From assembly GCA_910586045.1 (NCBI GenBank), contig CAJUIH010000015.1:1-42597 (forward strand): DNA of 42,597 nt, written 5' to 3'. The position numbers and the translations under genes are program-made. This stretch comes from an uncultured Eubacterium sp. GTDB taxonomy: Bacteria; Bacillota; Clostridia; Lachnospirales; Lachnospiraceae. This document shows positions 1 through 7,965 of this stretch, piece by piece. The notes beneath the pieces are model-generated. The model was given only the letters and a program-made list of their open reading frames with translations. It was not told where the DNA came from and did not search any database. The number at the start of each line of letters is the position of its first letter. Position 1 is the first letter of the stretch.

Positions 1-395
1 TGTTAGACCGGATTGACATCTGCGTGGAAGCCGCGCCCCTTACTTATGAGGAATTAACGGCGCAGTCAGAAAATGAAAGTTCGGCGGCTATTCGGGAAAG
101 GGTCTGCGGGGCATGGCAGATCCAGAAAACCCGGTTTGCGGGAAGCGGTATTTATTTTAACAGCCAGATTCCGGCGGACAGGCTCAAAGAAATCTGTGAA
201 ATTACGCGGGATGAAGAGGAATATCTGCATCATGTATACGCACAGGCAGGCCTGAGCGCCCGTTCGTATCATAAAATACTGCGTGTTGCGCGTACGATTG
301 CGGATTTGTCCGGGGAACGCGCGGTCAACGTCGGGCATTTGTCAGAAGCTTTCTGCTACCGAAGCTTTGATAAAAAGTACTGGGACAGGAGGTAG
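1..395 (+). CDS. comM: ComM/YifB-family Mg-chelatase-like AAA ATPase, C-terminal part (5' truncated)
   Basis: This is the last 130 codons of a gene that begins before the window; the reading frame starts at base 3. The first visible residues, LDRIDICVE, match the conserved LDRID motif of the YifB/ComM family. The rest fits the family's C-terminal Mg_chelatase_C region, an all-helical segment ending in the typical stretch ARTIADLSGE...HLSEAFCYRS. Proteobacterial ComM is a hexameric helicase that aids branch migration during natural transformation; the role in Clostridia is less certain. It ends 5 bases before dprA, another transformation and recombination gene, so the two are probably co-transcribed. 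The ATPase core lies outside the window and cannot be checked. Confidence 0.9.
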   Translation, partial: LDRIDICVEAAPLTYEELTAQSENESSAAIRERVCGAWQIQKTRFAGSGIYFNSQIPADRLKEICEITRDEEEYLHHVYAQAGLSARSYHKILRVARTIADLSGERAVNVGHLSEAFCYRSFDKKYWDRR

Positions 396-400
396 GCGGA

Positions 401-1507
401 ATGTCGGATCAATACGCTTATTGGCTGGCCAGTATGCAGGGGATTTCTTCTTACGTGTGCAGGCAGCTTTTTTCCGTGTGCCGTACGGCGGAGGAAATAT
501 ATGGTTTAAGTCCATCCATGCTGGAAAAGGTCCCGGACCTGACACAGAAGAACAGGGCGCGTATTTTGGACGCGAAAAAAACATGGGATCTTGACGGCGC
601 CTGGCAGCAGTTTGCAGCGTCCGGCATGTCCCTTACAAGCTGGGAGGAGCCGTCTTATCCGCCGCAGTTTCGTGAACTGGCAGACGCGCCGTATGGGATA
701 TTTTACCGGGGGAGCCTGCCGCAGCCGGACGGGTTTCGGGTGGCAGTTGTGGGGGCCAGGATGTGCTCGGAGTACGGCAGAGATATGGCGCGGGAGATCG
801 CGAGGGAACTGGCCAAACATGATGTGGCCGTGGTAAGCGGCATGGCGGGTGGGATCGATGCGGCCGGGCACAGGGGGGCTATGGACAGCGACGGGGAAAC
901 GTACGCTGTATTTGGCTGCGGCGTGGATATCTGCTATCCGAATTATCACAGGCAGCTTTATTATGAAATTGAACGGCATGGCGGCCTGCTTTCGGAATAT
1001 CCGCCGGGAACGCGGCCCCTTCCTTATCATTTTCCGAAACGCAACCGGATTATCAGTGTCCTGTCTGATGTCGTTATTATAATAGAAGCAAAAGAAAAAA
1101 GCGGGTCTTTGATTACGGCGGATTTTGCGGTGGAACAGGGCCGGGATATTTACGTGCTTCCGGGACGGGTAACGGATGCGTTAAGCAGCGGCTGCAACAA
1201 GCTGATTGCGCAGGGTGCGGGGATTATTTTGTCTGTGGAAGACTTAATGGAAGAACTGTTTTTGGAAGCGCGGCGCAAGCGGCCGGATACGGCCTGCGAT
1301 AAAAATTTTGCGAAAATACATAATTTTTCTCTTGAAAAAGAAGAACAGTTGGTGTATGGTTGTCTTGGCATTCTGCCGACAGGCTTTGAGGACATACTGA
1401 AAATGACTGGGCTCAATACACAAACCGTGAGCCGGATACTGGCAGCGCTTATGCAGAATGGCTATATAGAGGAAATCTTTAAAAACCACTATAAAATAAG
1501 AACATAG
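401..1507 (+). CDS. dprA: DNA processing protein DprA (RecA loader)
   Basis: DprA binds incoming single-stranded DNA and loads RecA during transformation. The 368-residue protein has an N-terminal helix-hairpin-helix-like region (about 1-60), a Rossmann-type DNA-binding core (about 80-290) and a C-terminal winged-helix segment (about 310-368). Core signatures are VVGAR (116-120), SGMAGGID (146-153), FGCGVDICYP (171-180) and PKRNRIIS (212-219), followed by the EAKEKSGSLITAD segment. Length is normal for the family. The ATG follows an AGGAGG-type site that overlaps the end of the upstream ComM-like gene. topA begins 15 bases downstream, an arrangement common in Firmicutes. Nothing is broken or missing. 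Confidence 0.96.
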   Translation: MSDQYAYWLASMQGISSYVCRQLFSVCRTAEEIYGLSPSMLEKVPDLTQKNRARILDAKKTWDLDGAWQQFAASGMSLTSWEEPSYPPQFRELADAPYGIFYRGSLPQPDGFRVAVVGARMCSEYGRDMAREIARELAKHDVAVVSGMAGGIDAAGHRGAMDSDGETYAVFGCGVDICYPNYHRQLYYEIERHGGLLSEYPPGTRPLPYHFPKRNRIISVLSDVVIIIEAKEKSGSLITADFAVEQGRDIYVLPGRVTDALSSGCNKLIAQGAGIILSVEDLMEELFLEARRKRPDTACDKNFAKIHNFSLEKEEQLVYGCLGILPTGFEDILKMTGLNTQTVSRILAALMQNGYIEEIFKNHYKIRT

Positions 1508-1521
1508 GTTGAGGAGCAATC

Positions 1522-3624
1522 ATGGCAAAATATCTGGTAATCGTGGAATCACCGGCAAAGGTAAAGACGATCAAAAAATTTCTGGGGAAAAATTATGAAG
1601 TCACTGCGTCGAACGGACATGTCAGAGATCTGCCAAAAAGTCAGATGGGAATTGATTTCGAACACGACTTTGAACCAAAATACATTACAATCCGCGGAAA
1701 AGGGGAAATTTTGGCAAAGCTGCGCAAAGAAGTAAAAAAAGCGGACCGGATCTATCTTGCGACGGACCCTGACCGCGAGGGGGAGGCAATTTCCTGGCAT
1801 CTGTCCAAAGCGCTGAAACTGGATGAGAAAAAACAGGAGAAACAGGTATACCGCATCAGTTTTAACGAAATCACAAAAAACGCGGTCAAGGCTTCCTTAA
1901 AACAGCCGCGCGATATTGATATGGACTTAGTCAACGCACAGCAGGCCAGACGGATTTTAGACCGTATGGTGGGATATAAAATCAGCCCCCTTTTATGGGA
2001 AAAAGTAAAACGCGGCCTGAGCGCGGGACGTGTGCAGTCGGTTGCCCTGCGCATTATTGCGGACCGGGAAAATGAGATCAGCGCTTTTATCCCGGAAGAA
2101 TACTGGTCGATCGACGCGGCGTTTACTGTGCCCGGCGCGAAAAAAAAGCTGGAAGCCAAATTTTACGGAAATGAGCAGGGGCGCATGAAAATTACAAACG
2201 GGGAACAGGCAGAAGCGATCCGGCTGGAACTGCTGGCCGCAGACTACCGCATCCTGGACATTAAAAAGAGCGAGCGGACCAAAAAAGCTCCGAATCCATT
2301 TACGACGAGTACGCTCCAGCAGGAAGCGTCCAAAGTATTGAATTTTTCCACGTTAAAAACGATGCGTCTTGCACAGCAGCTTTATGAGGGCGTAGAAGTA
2401 AAAGGGGAGGGCGTCGTCGGCCTGATTACTTATCTGCGTACGGACTCTATTCGAATTTCCGAAGAAGCGCAGGCGCAGGCAAAAGATTACATTGAGGCAA
2501 ATTATGGGGAAGCGTATCTGGCCGATTCCGTGTCGGAAAAAAAGAAAACCGGAAAGATACAGGATGCGCATGAAGCCATCCGTCCGACAAACATTTCCAG
2601 GACGCCTACAGCGGTTAAGGAATCTCTGTCCAGGGATCAGTTCCGCCTTTACAGCCTGGTCTGGAAACGTTTTACAGCCAGCCGGATGAGCGCGGCCAAA
2701 TACGAAACGACGAGCGTAAAAATTGGAGCGGGGCAGTACCGCCTGCAGGTATCGGCTTCCAGGCTTGCGTTTGACGGTTTTATGTCTGTATATATGAGCG
2801 AGGAGGATGAGAAAGGGGAAAATAACGCACTGTTAAAATCCATTGACGAAACAACGAAGCTGACGCTGTCACAGGTGGAAACAAAGCAGCATTTTACGCA
2901 GCCTCCGGCGCATTATACGGAAGCGGCGCTTGTAAAGACACTGGAAGAACATGGGATCGGCCGTCCGAGCACATATGCCCCTACGATTACGACACTGCTT
3001 ACGCGCCGTTATATTCTGAAAGAAAACAAAAACCTGTTTCTGACCGAGCTTGGCGAGGCTGTCAACGATATTATGAAGCAGGCGTTTACGACGATTGTAG
3101 ATGAAGAATTTACGGCAAATATGGAAATGCTGCTGGATAAAGTAGAAGAGGGCGATGTAGACTGGAAAGTGATCGTGAGCAATTTTTACCCGGATCTTGA
3201 GGAAGCTGTAGAAAGTGCTGAAAAAACACTTGAAAAAGTAAAAATAGCGGATGAAGTTACGGATGTGGTCTGCGAGGAATGCGGACGCAATATGGTGATA
3301 AAGTACGGGCCGCACGGTAAATTCCTGGCCTGCCCGGGATTTCCGGACTGCCGCAGCACAAAACCGTATCTGGAAAAAATCGGCGTAGCCTGTCCAAAAT
3401 GCGGAAAAGACATTGTAATACGCAAAACAAAAAAAGGCAGGCGTTTTTACGGCTGCGAAGCGGGGCCGGAGGACTGTGATTTTATGTCCTGGCAGAAGCC
3501 GTCCAAAGAAAAATGCCCGCAGTGCGGCGGTTATATGGTCGAAAAAGGGGCAAAGCTGGTGTGTGCGGACGAACAGTGCGGTTATGTATGCGACCAGAAT
3601 CAAAAAAAGGAGGAAAAGCAGTAA
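1522..3624 (+). CDS. topA: DNA topoisomerase I (type IA)
   Basis: TopA relaxes negative supercoils by single-strand passage. The 700-residue protein starts with the TOPRIM domain (VIVESPAK near residue 6, with catalytic Glu9; TDPDREGE at 81-88). The type IA core follows, with the catalytic tyrosine in GLITYLRTDS (Tyr304). The C-terminus has three cysteine-pair zinc ribbons (CEECG...CPGFPDC, CPKCG...C, CPQCG...CADEQC) that bind DNA. Length and domain order are standard for Firmicutes. The ATG at 1522 follows GAGGAG at a usual distance. It is probably in one transcript with dprA. The next gene is codY, 287 bases away. In B. subtilis trmFO, xerC-like codV and clpQY lie between these two genes, and here they are absent. 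Confidence 0.98.
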   Translation: MAKYLVIVESPAKVKTIKKFLGKNYEVTASNGHVRDLPKSQMGIDFEHDFEPKYITIRGKGEILAKLRKEVKKADRIYLATDPDREGEAISWHLSKALKLDEKKQEKQVYRISFNEITKNAVKASLKQPRDIDMDLVNAQQARRILDRMVGYKISPLLWEKVKRGLSAGRVQSVALRIIADRENEISAFIPEEYWSIDAAFTVPGAKKKLEAKFYGNEQGRMKITNGEQAEAIRLELLAADYRILDIKKSERTKKAPNPFTTSTLQQEASKVLNFSTLKTMRLAQQLYEGVEVKGEGVVGLITYLRTDSIRISEEAQAQAKDYIEANYGEAYLADSVSEKKKTGKIQDAHEAIRPTNISRTPTAVKESLSRDQFRLYSLVWKRFTASRMSAAKYETTSVKIGAGQYRLQVSASRLAFDGFMSVYMSEEDEKGENNALLKSIDETTKLTLSQVETKQHFTQPPAHYTEAALVKTLEEHGIGRPSTYAPTITTLLTRRYILKENKNLFLTELGEAVNDIMKQAFTTIVDEEFTANMEMLLDKVEEGDVDWKVIVSNFYPDLEEAVESAEKTLEKVKIADEVTDVVCEECGRNMVIKYGPHGKFLACPGFPDCRSTKPYLEKIGVACPKCGKDIVIRKTKKGRRFYGCEAGPEDCDFMSWQKPSKEKCPQCGGYMVEKGAKLVCADEQCGYVCDQNQKKEEKQ

Positions 3625-3697
3625 AAAATACCGTGTTTATAAAATGGGCGGGATGTACGGGTGCCTTGTAAAGCTGAAAACAATTGCAAAACCGGAC

Positions 3698-3740
3698 GCC
3701 GGATATTTTTTCGAACGTGCATGGCGAAAAAATATCCGGC
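3698..3740. repeat. 16-bp perfect inverted repeat between topA and codY
   Basis: The arms at 3698-3713 and 3725-3740 are exact reverse complements (GCCGGATATTTTTTCG and its complement) around an 11-base loop. It would fold into a very stable hairpin in RNA and comes about 75 bases after the topA stop. No T-run follows the right arm, so it is not a textbook intrinsic terminator, although the left arm itself contains six T. It may end or stabilise the dprA-topA message. Confidence 0.75.
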
Positions 3741-3815
3741 AATCCAAAATAGAACGCCTTATCTGAACTGTTACATAAATTTTTCGTACTAAGTGATAAA
3801 TTATGATAAAATGAG

Positions 3816-3844
3816 TTGAATTATCAGAAAAAGAATGGTATCAT
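3816..3844 (+). promoter_or_regulatory. Candidate sigma-A promoter of codY with overlapping CodY-box-like site
   Basis: TTGAAT (3816-3821) and TATCAT (3839-3844) are separated by 17 bases, a plausible housekeeping promoter about 70 bases before the codY start. Bases 3819-3833 (AATTATCAGAAAAAG) match the known CodY box AATTTTCWGAAAATT at 12 of 15 positions and overlap the -35 element, so CodY could repress its own gene there. This is an inference from pattern only. Confidence 0.5.
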
Positions 3845-3911
3845 GATTCATGAATATAGAAGATGAGGCCACATAAGACCACATAGACCCGAAGAAAAGG
3901 AGGGTGTGACA

Positions 3912-4697
3912 ATGAGCGTTCAACTATTAGATAAAACAAGAAAAATAAACAAGCTGCTACATAACAACAATTCATCGAAAGTTGTCTTTAACGACATCTG
4001 TGATGTTATGACCGGAATCCTGGACTCCAATATCCTGGTGATCAGCAAAAAAGGCAAGGTGCTCGGCACCAGCCGGTGTGAGGGTGTTGCGGAGATTTCG
4101 GAGTTGATTGTAGATGAAGTTGGCGAATTGATTGACCTGATGCTGAATGAACGTTTGTTGGGGATACTGTCCACGAAAGAAAATGTAAATTTGGAAACAC
4201 TTGGTTTCGTACAGGATATTCAAAAGTATTCCGCCATTATTACGCCGATTGATATTGCGGGCGAGCGGCTTGGCACGCTGTTTGTATACCGCAGCGACGT
4301 TCCTTATGATATTGACGATATTATTTTGTGCGAATATGGGACAACGGTTGTCGGACTGGAAATGATGCGTTCTGTAAATGAAGAAAACGAAGAAGAAAAC
4401 CGGAAAATCCAGATTGTGCGTTCCGCAATCAGTACGCTGTCGTTTTCGGAGCTTGAGGCAATTATTCATATTTTTGATGAATTGAACGGGACAGAAGGGA
4501 TTTTGGTTGCGAGTAAAGTGGCAGACCGTGTCGGGATTACACGCTCTGTGATAGTGAATGCGCTGCGTAAATTTGAAAGTGCCGGCGTGATTGAATCGCG
4601 TTCCTCAGGGATGAAAGGGACGTATATTAAAGTTGTCAATGATGTTGTATTTTCAGAGTTAGAGGCGATCAAAAAGAAGAATCCGAAAGGAATCTGA
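3912..4697 (+). CDS. codY: GTP-sensing global transcriptional repressor CodY
   Basis: CodY senses branched-chain amino acids and GTP and represses nutrient-adaptation genes, including motility genes in several Firmicutes. The 261-residue protein has the N-terminal GAF-type ligand domain (about 1-155), a helical linker, and the C-terminal winged helix (about 199-243) with the nearly invariant ASKVADRVGITRSVIVNALR and a SAGVIESRSSGMKGTY tail. I chose ATG 3912 because AAGGAGGG lies 7 bases before it; a GTG two codons earlier is in frame but too close to that site. The gene has its own candidate promoter and a terminator overlapping its stop codon, so it is probably transcribed separately from both topA and the fla/che operon. 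Confidence 0.97.
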   Translation: MSVQLLDKTRKINKLLHNNNSSKVVFNDICDVMTGILDSNILVISKKGKVLGTSRCEGVAEISELIVDEVGELIDLMLNERLLGILSTKENVNLETLGFVQDIQKYSAIITPIDIAGERLGTLFVYRSDVPYDIDDIILCEYGTTVVGLEMMRSVNEENEEENRKIQIVRSAISTLSFSELEAIIHIFDELNGTEGILVASKVADRVGITRSVIVNALRKFESAGVIESRSSGMKGTYIKVVNDVVFSELEAIKKKNPKGI

Positions 4698-4726
4698 TGG
4701 TTGTTGGTACCGTCAGTTCCTTTTTT
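4689..4726 (+). terminator. Intrinsic terminator overlapping the codY stop
   Basis: GGAA-CTGA-GG (4689-4700, with one bulged T and one G-U pair) can pair with CCGTCAGTTCC (4710-4720), and six T follow at once (4721-4726). The stem begins inside the last codons of codY. It should separate codY transcription from the flagellar operon. Confidence 0.75.
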
Positions 4727-4798
4727 GCTGTTTCCTGTCAAATATGGTAAATTATGCGATAAAAAGAAACAATTTTGTGTAAAAAATAAAAAATCCTC

Positions 4799-4826
4799 TT
4801 GTAAAAATCACAGGAAACATTATAAT
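4799..4826 (+). promoter_or_regulatory. Main fla/che operon promoter (sigma-A type)
   Basis: TTGTAA (4799-4804) and a perfect TATAAT (4821-4826) are 16 bases apart, 40 bases upstream of the flgB start. Predicted transcription start is near 4833, leaving a leader of only about 34 bases, too short for a riboswitch. An AT-rich stretch lies just upstream (4771-4797); 4771-4785 matches the CodY box at 11 of 15 positions, a weak match. Confidence 0.75.
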
Positions 4827-4866
4827 AGAAAGAGAGCGTTTTTTTGAATAACGAAGGAGGAATATT

Positions 4867-5268
4867 ATGATCGGTTCATCTGCATTTGATTATATTAATA
4901 TATTAGACAAGGCGGCGGATGCAAGCTGGCTGCGCGAAAGTACGATTGCCAATAATATTGCCAATGCGGCAACACCCGGATACAAACGTTATGATGTGGA
5001 TTTTCAGTCTATGCTGGAGATGGAACTGACCGATTCTAAGTATAATCGTAATCTGGATAAGAAAGTCCGCAACGTACATATGGAGCATTTAAACGCGACG
5101 GCGCAGCTTGACATGGGGGCGGAAAATTATTCGTACCGTTCCGATGAAAATAATGTAGATATCCACACCGAAAACGTGGAACTTGTATCGGAACAGATTC
5201 GCTATACGGCGCTGACGGACAGTATTACGCAGGAATTTACACGTATGAAAGCGGCGATGAGCAAGTAG
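4867..5268 (+). CDS. flgB: Flagellar proximal rod protein FlgB
   Basis: FlgB forms part of the proximal rod joining the MS ring to the distal rod. The 133-residue protein has the basal-body-rod N-terminal motif with ANNIANAATPGYKRYDVDF around residues 28-46, and a helical C-terminal segment that packs with the N-terminus. Length is normal. GAAGGAGG sits 6 bases before the ATG. It is the first gene after the main promoter, as in B. subtilis, where flgB also follows codY. flgC begins 34 bases after its stop. Confidence 0.96.
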   Translation: MIGSSAFDYINILDKAADASWLRESTIANNIANAATPGYKRYDVDFQSMLEMELTDSKYNRNLDKKVRNVHMEHLNATAQLDMGAENYSYRSDENNVDIHTENVELVSEQIRYTALTDSITQEFTRMKAAMSK

Positions 5269-5302
5269 TCTGCGGGAAGAAAACAGAAAGGAATGGGGTC
5301 TT

Positions 5303-5749
5303 ATGGGATTGTTTCAATCATTTAATATCAGCGCGTCCGGCATGACGGCAGAGCAGTTTAGGGCGGATATTATTGCACAAAATCTTGCGAATGTAAATAC
5401 GACACGTACAGAAGACGGAACGCCATACCGCCGTAAGGTCGTTGCTTTTCAGGAAAGGGGCGTAAATACGTTTGAACAGTATCTTACGCAGAGCAAACGG
5501 CGCGGCGGCCATATCGGCAATGGGGTAAAGGTGGCAGAAGTCGGGGAGGATACTACGACCGATTATATTATGGAGTATGATCCGTCGCATCCGGATGCGG
5601 ATGAAAATGGCTATGTTTCTTACCCGAATGTCAATCTTGTAACGGAAATGACAAACCTGATCGATGCCAGCCGGGCTTATGAAGCGAATGTCACAGCATT
5701 TGACGCCAGCAAGGCAATTGCGCAGGCGGGTCTGCAGGTGGGCAAATAA
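5303..5749 (+). CDS. flgC: Flagellar proximal rod protein FlgC
   Basis: FlgC is the second proximal rod subunit. The 148-residue protein opens with the rod signature (FNISASGMTAEQFRADIIAQ, then NLANVNTTRT) and ends with the conserved C-terminal rod/hook domain containing NLVTEMTNLIDASRAYEAN. Length is normal for the family. It is exported through the flagellar type III system and has no signal peptide. An AAAGGA-type ribosome site precedes the ATG. Confidence 0.97.
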   Translation: MGLFQSFNISASGMTAEQFRADIIAQNLANVNTTRTEDGTPYRRKVVAFQERGVNTFEQYLTQSKRRGGHIGNGVKVAEVGEDTTTDYIMEYDPSHPDADENGYVSYPNVNLVTEMTNLIDASRAYEANVTAFDASKAIAQAGLQVGK

Positions 5750-5803
5750 CCGGGGCTTGGATCGATCACCGTATTACAGTAAAATAAAGTGGGAGTTGAT
5801 AAA

Positions 5804-6118
5804 ATGGAGATTACCAATGTTGCAGGAACAGCAGAAGCGGCGTTTCAGGCAGCGCAGGAACGTTTCCGGGTTGCGGCGCAGGAGAATAACGAGGATTTTG
5901 AAACCGTATTCCAGTCCGCGCTTGGCATGGTAAACGAAACAAATGATTTACATAATCAGGCAAAGTCGGCCATGATCCAGTTTGCGCTGGGAGAATCCGA
6001 TAATACGCACGACCTTTTGATCGCGCAGTCAAAAGCGAATGTGGCACTTCAGTATACCGTGGCAGTGAAAGATAAATTAATCGAAGGTTACCGTGAGATT
6101 ATGCAGATGCAGATTTAA
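5804..6118 (+). CDS. fliE: Flagellar MS-ring/rod junction protein FliE
   Basis: FliE joins the MS ring to the rod and is the first substrate exported. The chosen start, ATG 5804, has GGGAG 8 bases upstream and gives 104 residues, the usual size; an in-frame GTG 15 bases earlier is less likely. The C-terminal half shows the family pattern, with FETVFQSALGMVNETNDLHNQA followed by hydrophobic heptads and a SKANVALQYTVAVKDKLIEG-like end matching the consensus for this short helical protein. It follows flgC by 54 bases. A 202-base gap separates it from fliF. Confidence 0.93.
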   Translation: MEITNVAGTAEAAFQAAQERFRVAAQENNEDFETVFQSALGMVNETNDLHNQAKSAMIQFALGESDNTHDLLIAQSKANVALQYTVAVKDKLIEGYREIMQMQI

Positions 6119-6320
6119 GCGCGGGACATAATAAAATAATCTGAAAAGAGCAAAGTCATTTTAAAATCCAATCAGAGTTCGAAAACGACTACAAAGGATC
6201 TGGAAATGAAAGCTAAAGAGGTTGATGCACAATAACCTTGCAATCAGGATGCATACAGGATAACAGATTAGAGGAGAATTAAAGAAAAAAGAGAACACGA
6301 TATACGGAGAGTGAATTAAA
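6119..6320. other. fliE-fliF intergenic region, 202 bases
   Basis: This is longer than most gaps in the operon and AT-rich. I saw no convincing sigma-A or sigma-D promoter, no terminator and no supported open reading frame; the last 50 bases are purine-rich and lead into the fliF start. Confidence 0.5.
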
Positions 6321-7940
6321 ATGCCTGATAGAATAAAAGAGATGGGAAACCGCGTGGTGGAGTGGTGGAAACACTTCACAAAGAAACAGCAGATCATTAT
6401 GGCAAGCTCGGTGCTTGTCGTTGCGATCGCGATTGCTATTCTGACTGTTGTTTTGACACGTCCCGAAATGGTTATTATAAAAAACTGCGAAAACGCGAAA
6501 GAGGCATCATCTGTTCAGACACTTTTGAACGAGGCAGGGATTTATAATGAGATCTCGGATGATGGACTCGTGTTTAAAATCAAAAAACAGGATATGTCCG
6601 CGGCGAATATTCTGCTTGGTTCCAATTCAATATCAACAGAAAATGAAGCGCTGAAAGATATTTTAAACGGCAGTATGAGTACGACGGAGTCGGATAAGAC
6701 AAAGCTGTATAAAGAATGGCAGGAAAAACAGATGGAAACAGATCTGGAGTCGCTGTCGAACGTGCAAAACGCTATTGTAAACCTGAATTTGCCGAATGAC
6801 GACGGCACTCTGATTGCGGACCAGCAGGAAGCTTCCGCGGAAGTTTTTTTGGAATTAGACGGCGAGATGTCAGAAGAACAGGCGCTTGGTTTGGCGCGGA
6901 TGATTGCAACCGGGCTTGGCAATGACACTACGGATAATATTTCTATTATGGACAGTAATATGAACCTGCTGTATTCCGGCGGAATGGACGGAACGGCAAT
7001 GGCATCCGGAATGTCTTATAACCAGTTGACTATTCAGCAAAGGGCGGAAAACCGGGTAAAAAACGATGTAAAAAAAGTACTGCTTGGCACCGGGCAGTAT
7101 CAAAATGTGGAAGTCGGGCTGAATCTGATGCTTGATTTCGATGATTCCAAGACTACAAGCAAAGAATACGGCGTACCGGAAGGACAGGCACAAGGGCCTT
7201 TGCAAAATGAAAGCAACTTTAGTCAGGAAACGGTAGGCGGCAATGGAGACGTACCGGGTACGGATGCGAATGGAGAAGAAGGCCCGAACTATATGCTGCA
7301 GGACGGCGTGCTTTCTACGCAGACGACGGAAGACTCGACGAAAAATTATGCTGTAAATGAGACGATTACCGAGATTATGGGCGGAAAAGGGGAAATTGTA
7401 TATGACTCTTCGTCTATGGCGGTAACCGTGCTTTCTTACATAAAATATGACGAAGACGCATTGACAAGGGACGGTACGCTGGACGGACGCTCTTTTGACG
7501 AGTTTCGTTCGGAGATAGAAAGCCAGGGCAGCCAGCGGCAGGATGTGGATGCGGAAATGATTACGGCGGTATCAAATGCAACCGGGATTCCGGAAGAGAG
7601 GATTTCTATTATCGCATACCAGGAGCCGCTGTTTGTTCCGTCTGAGGGCGGCAGGTCGATTACGGATTATCTCGAAATTATACTGGCGGTCCTGATTTTT
7701 GCGCTGCTGGGATTCGTCGTATTTATGAGCACGAGGAAAGAAAAGGCGCCGGAGATGGAGCCGGAATTATCGGTAGAATCTTTACTGCAGACGACGAAAG
7801 AAAACGAAGAAGAAAACCTGGAAGATATTGGGTTCAAAGAGAAGTCTGAGGCAAGGGTATTGATTGAAAAATTCGTAGATGAAAAACCGGAAGCCGTAGC
7901 TTCGCTGCTGCGTAACTGGCTGAATGAAGATTGGGAGTAA
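6321..7940 (+). CDS. fliF: Flagellar MS-ring protein FliF
   Basis: FliF builds the MS ring, the membrane platform for the motor and export gate. The 539-residue protein has an N-terminal transmembrane helix (about 23-45), periplasmic ring-building YscJ/FliF domains (about 47-440), a second transmembrane helix (about 450-469) and a cytoplasmic tail of about 70 residues. The tail ends in the segment that binds FliG (ARVLIEKFVDEKPEAVASLL, then RNWLNED). Size and topology are normal. GGAGAG lies upstream of the ATG. fliG begins 25 bases after its stop. Confidence 0.97.
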   Translation: MPDRIKEMGNRVVEWWKHFTKKQQIIMASSVLVVAIAIAILTVVLTRPEMVIIKNCENAKEASSVQTLLNEAGIYNEISDDGLVFKIKKQDMSAANILLGSNSISTENEALKDILNGSMSTTESDKTKLYKEWQEKQMETDLESLSNVQNAIVNLNLPNDDGTLIADQQEASAEVFLELDGEMSEEQALGLARMIATGLGNDTTDNISIMDSNMNLLYSGGMDGTAMASGMSYNQLTIQQRAENRVKNDVKKVLLGTGQYQNVEVGLNLMLDFDDSKTTSKEYGVPEGQAQGPLQNESNFSQETVGGNGDVPGTDANGEEGPNYMLQDGVLSTQTTEDSTKNYAVNETITEIMGGKGEIVYDSSSMAVTVLSYIKYDEDALTRDGTLDGRSFDEFRSEIESQGSQRQDVDAEMITAVSNATGIPEERISIIAYQEPLFVPSEGGRSITDYLEIILAVLIFALLGFVVFMSTRKEKAPEMEPELSVESLLQTTKENEEENLEDIGFKEKSEARVLIEKFVDEKPEAVASLLRNWLNEDWE

Positions 7941-7965
7941 CTATAAATAGAGATTGGGGAGAGAC

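Noticed and set aside
2869..3603. 244-codon frame on the - strand inside topA
   Set aside because: It is fully antisense to a clear topA frame, its product is rich in F, R, H and C as expected for a shadow frame, and it has no family features. The same applies to other long antisense frames, such as those inside fliI, cheB and flhA.
4827..4866. c-di-GMP or other riboswitch in the operon leader
   Set aside because: The predicted leader is only about 34 bases, too short for a known riboswitch, and no matching core motif was seen.
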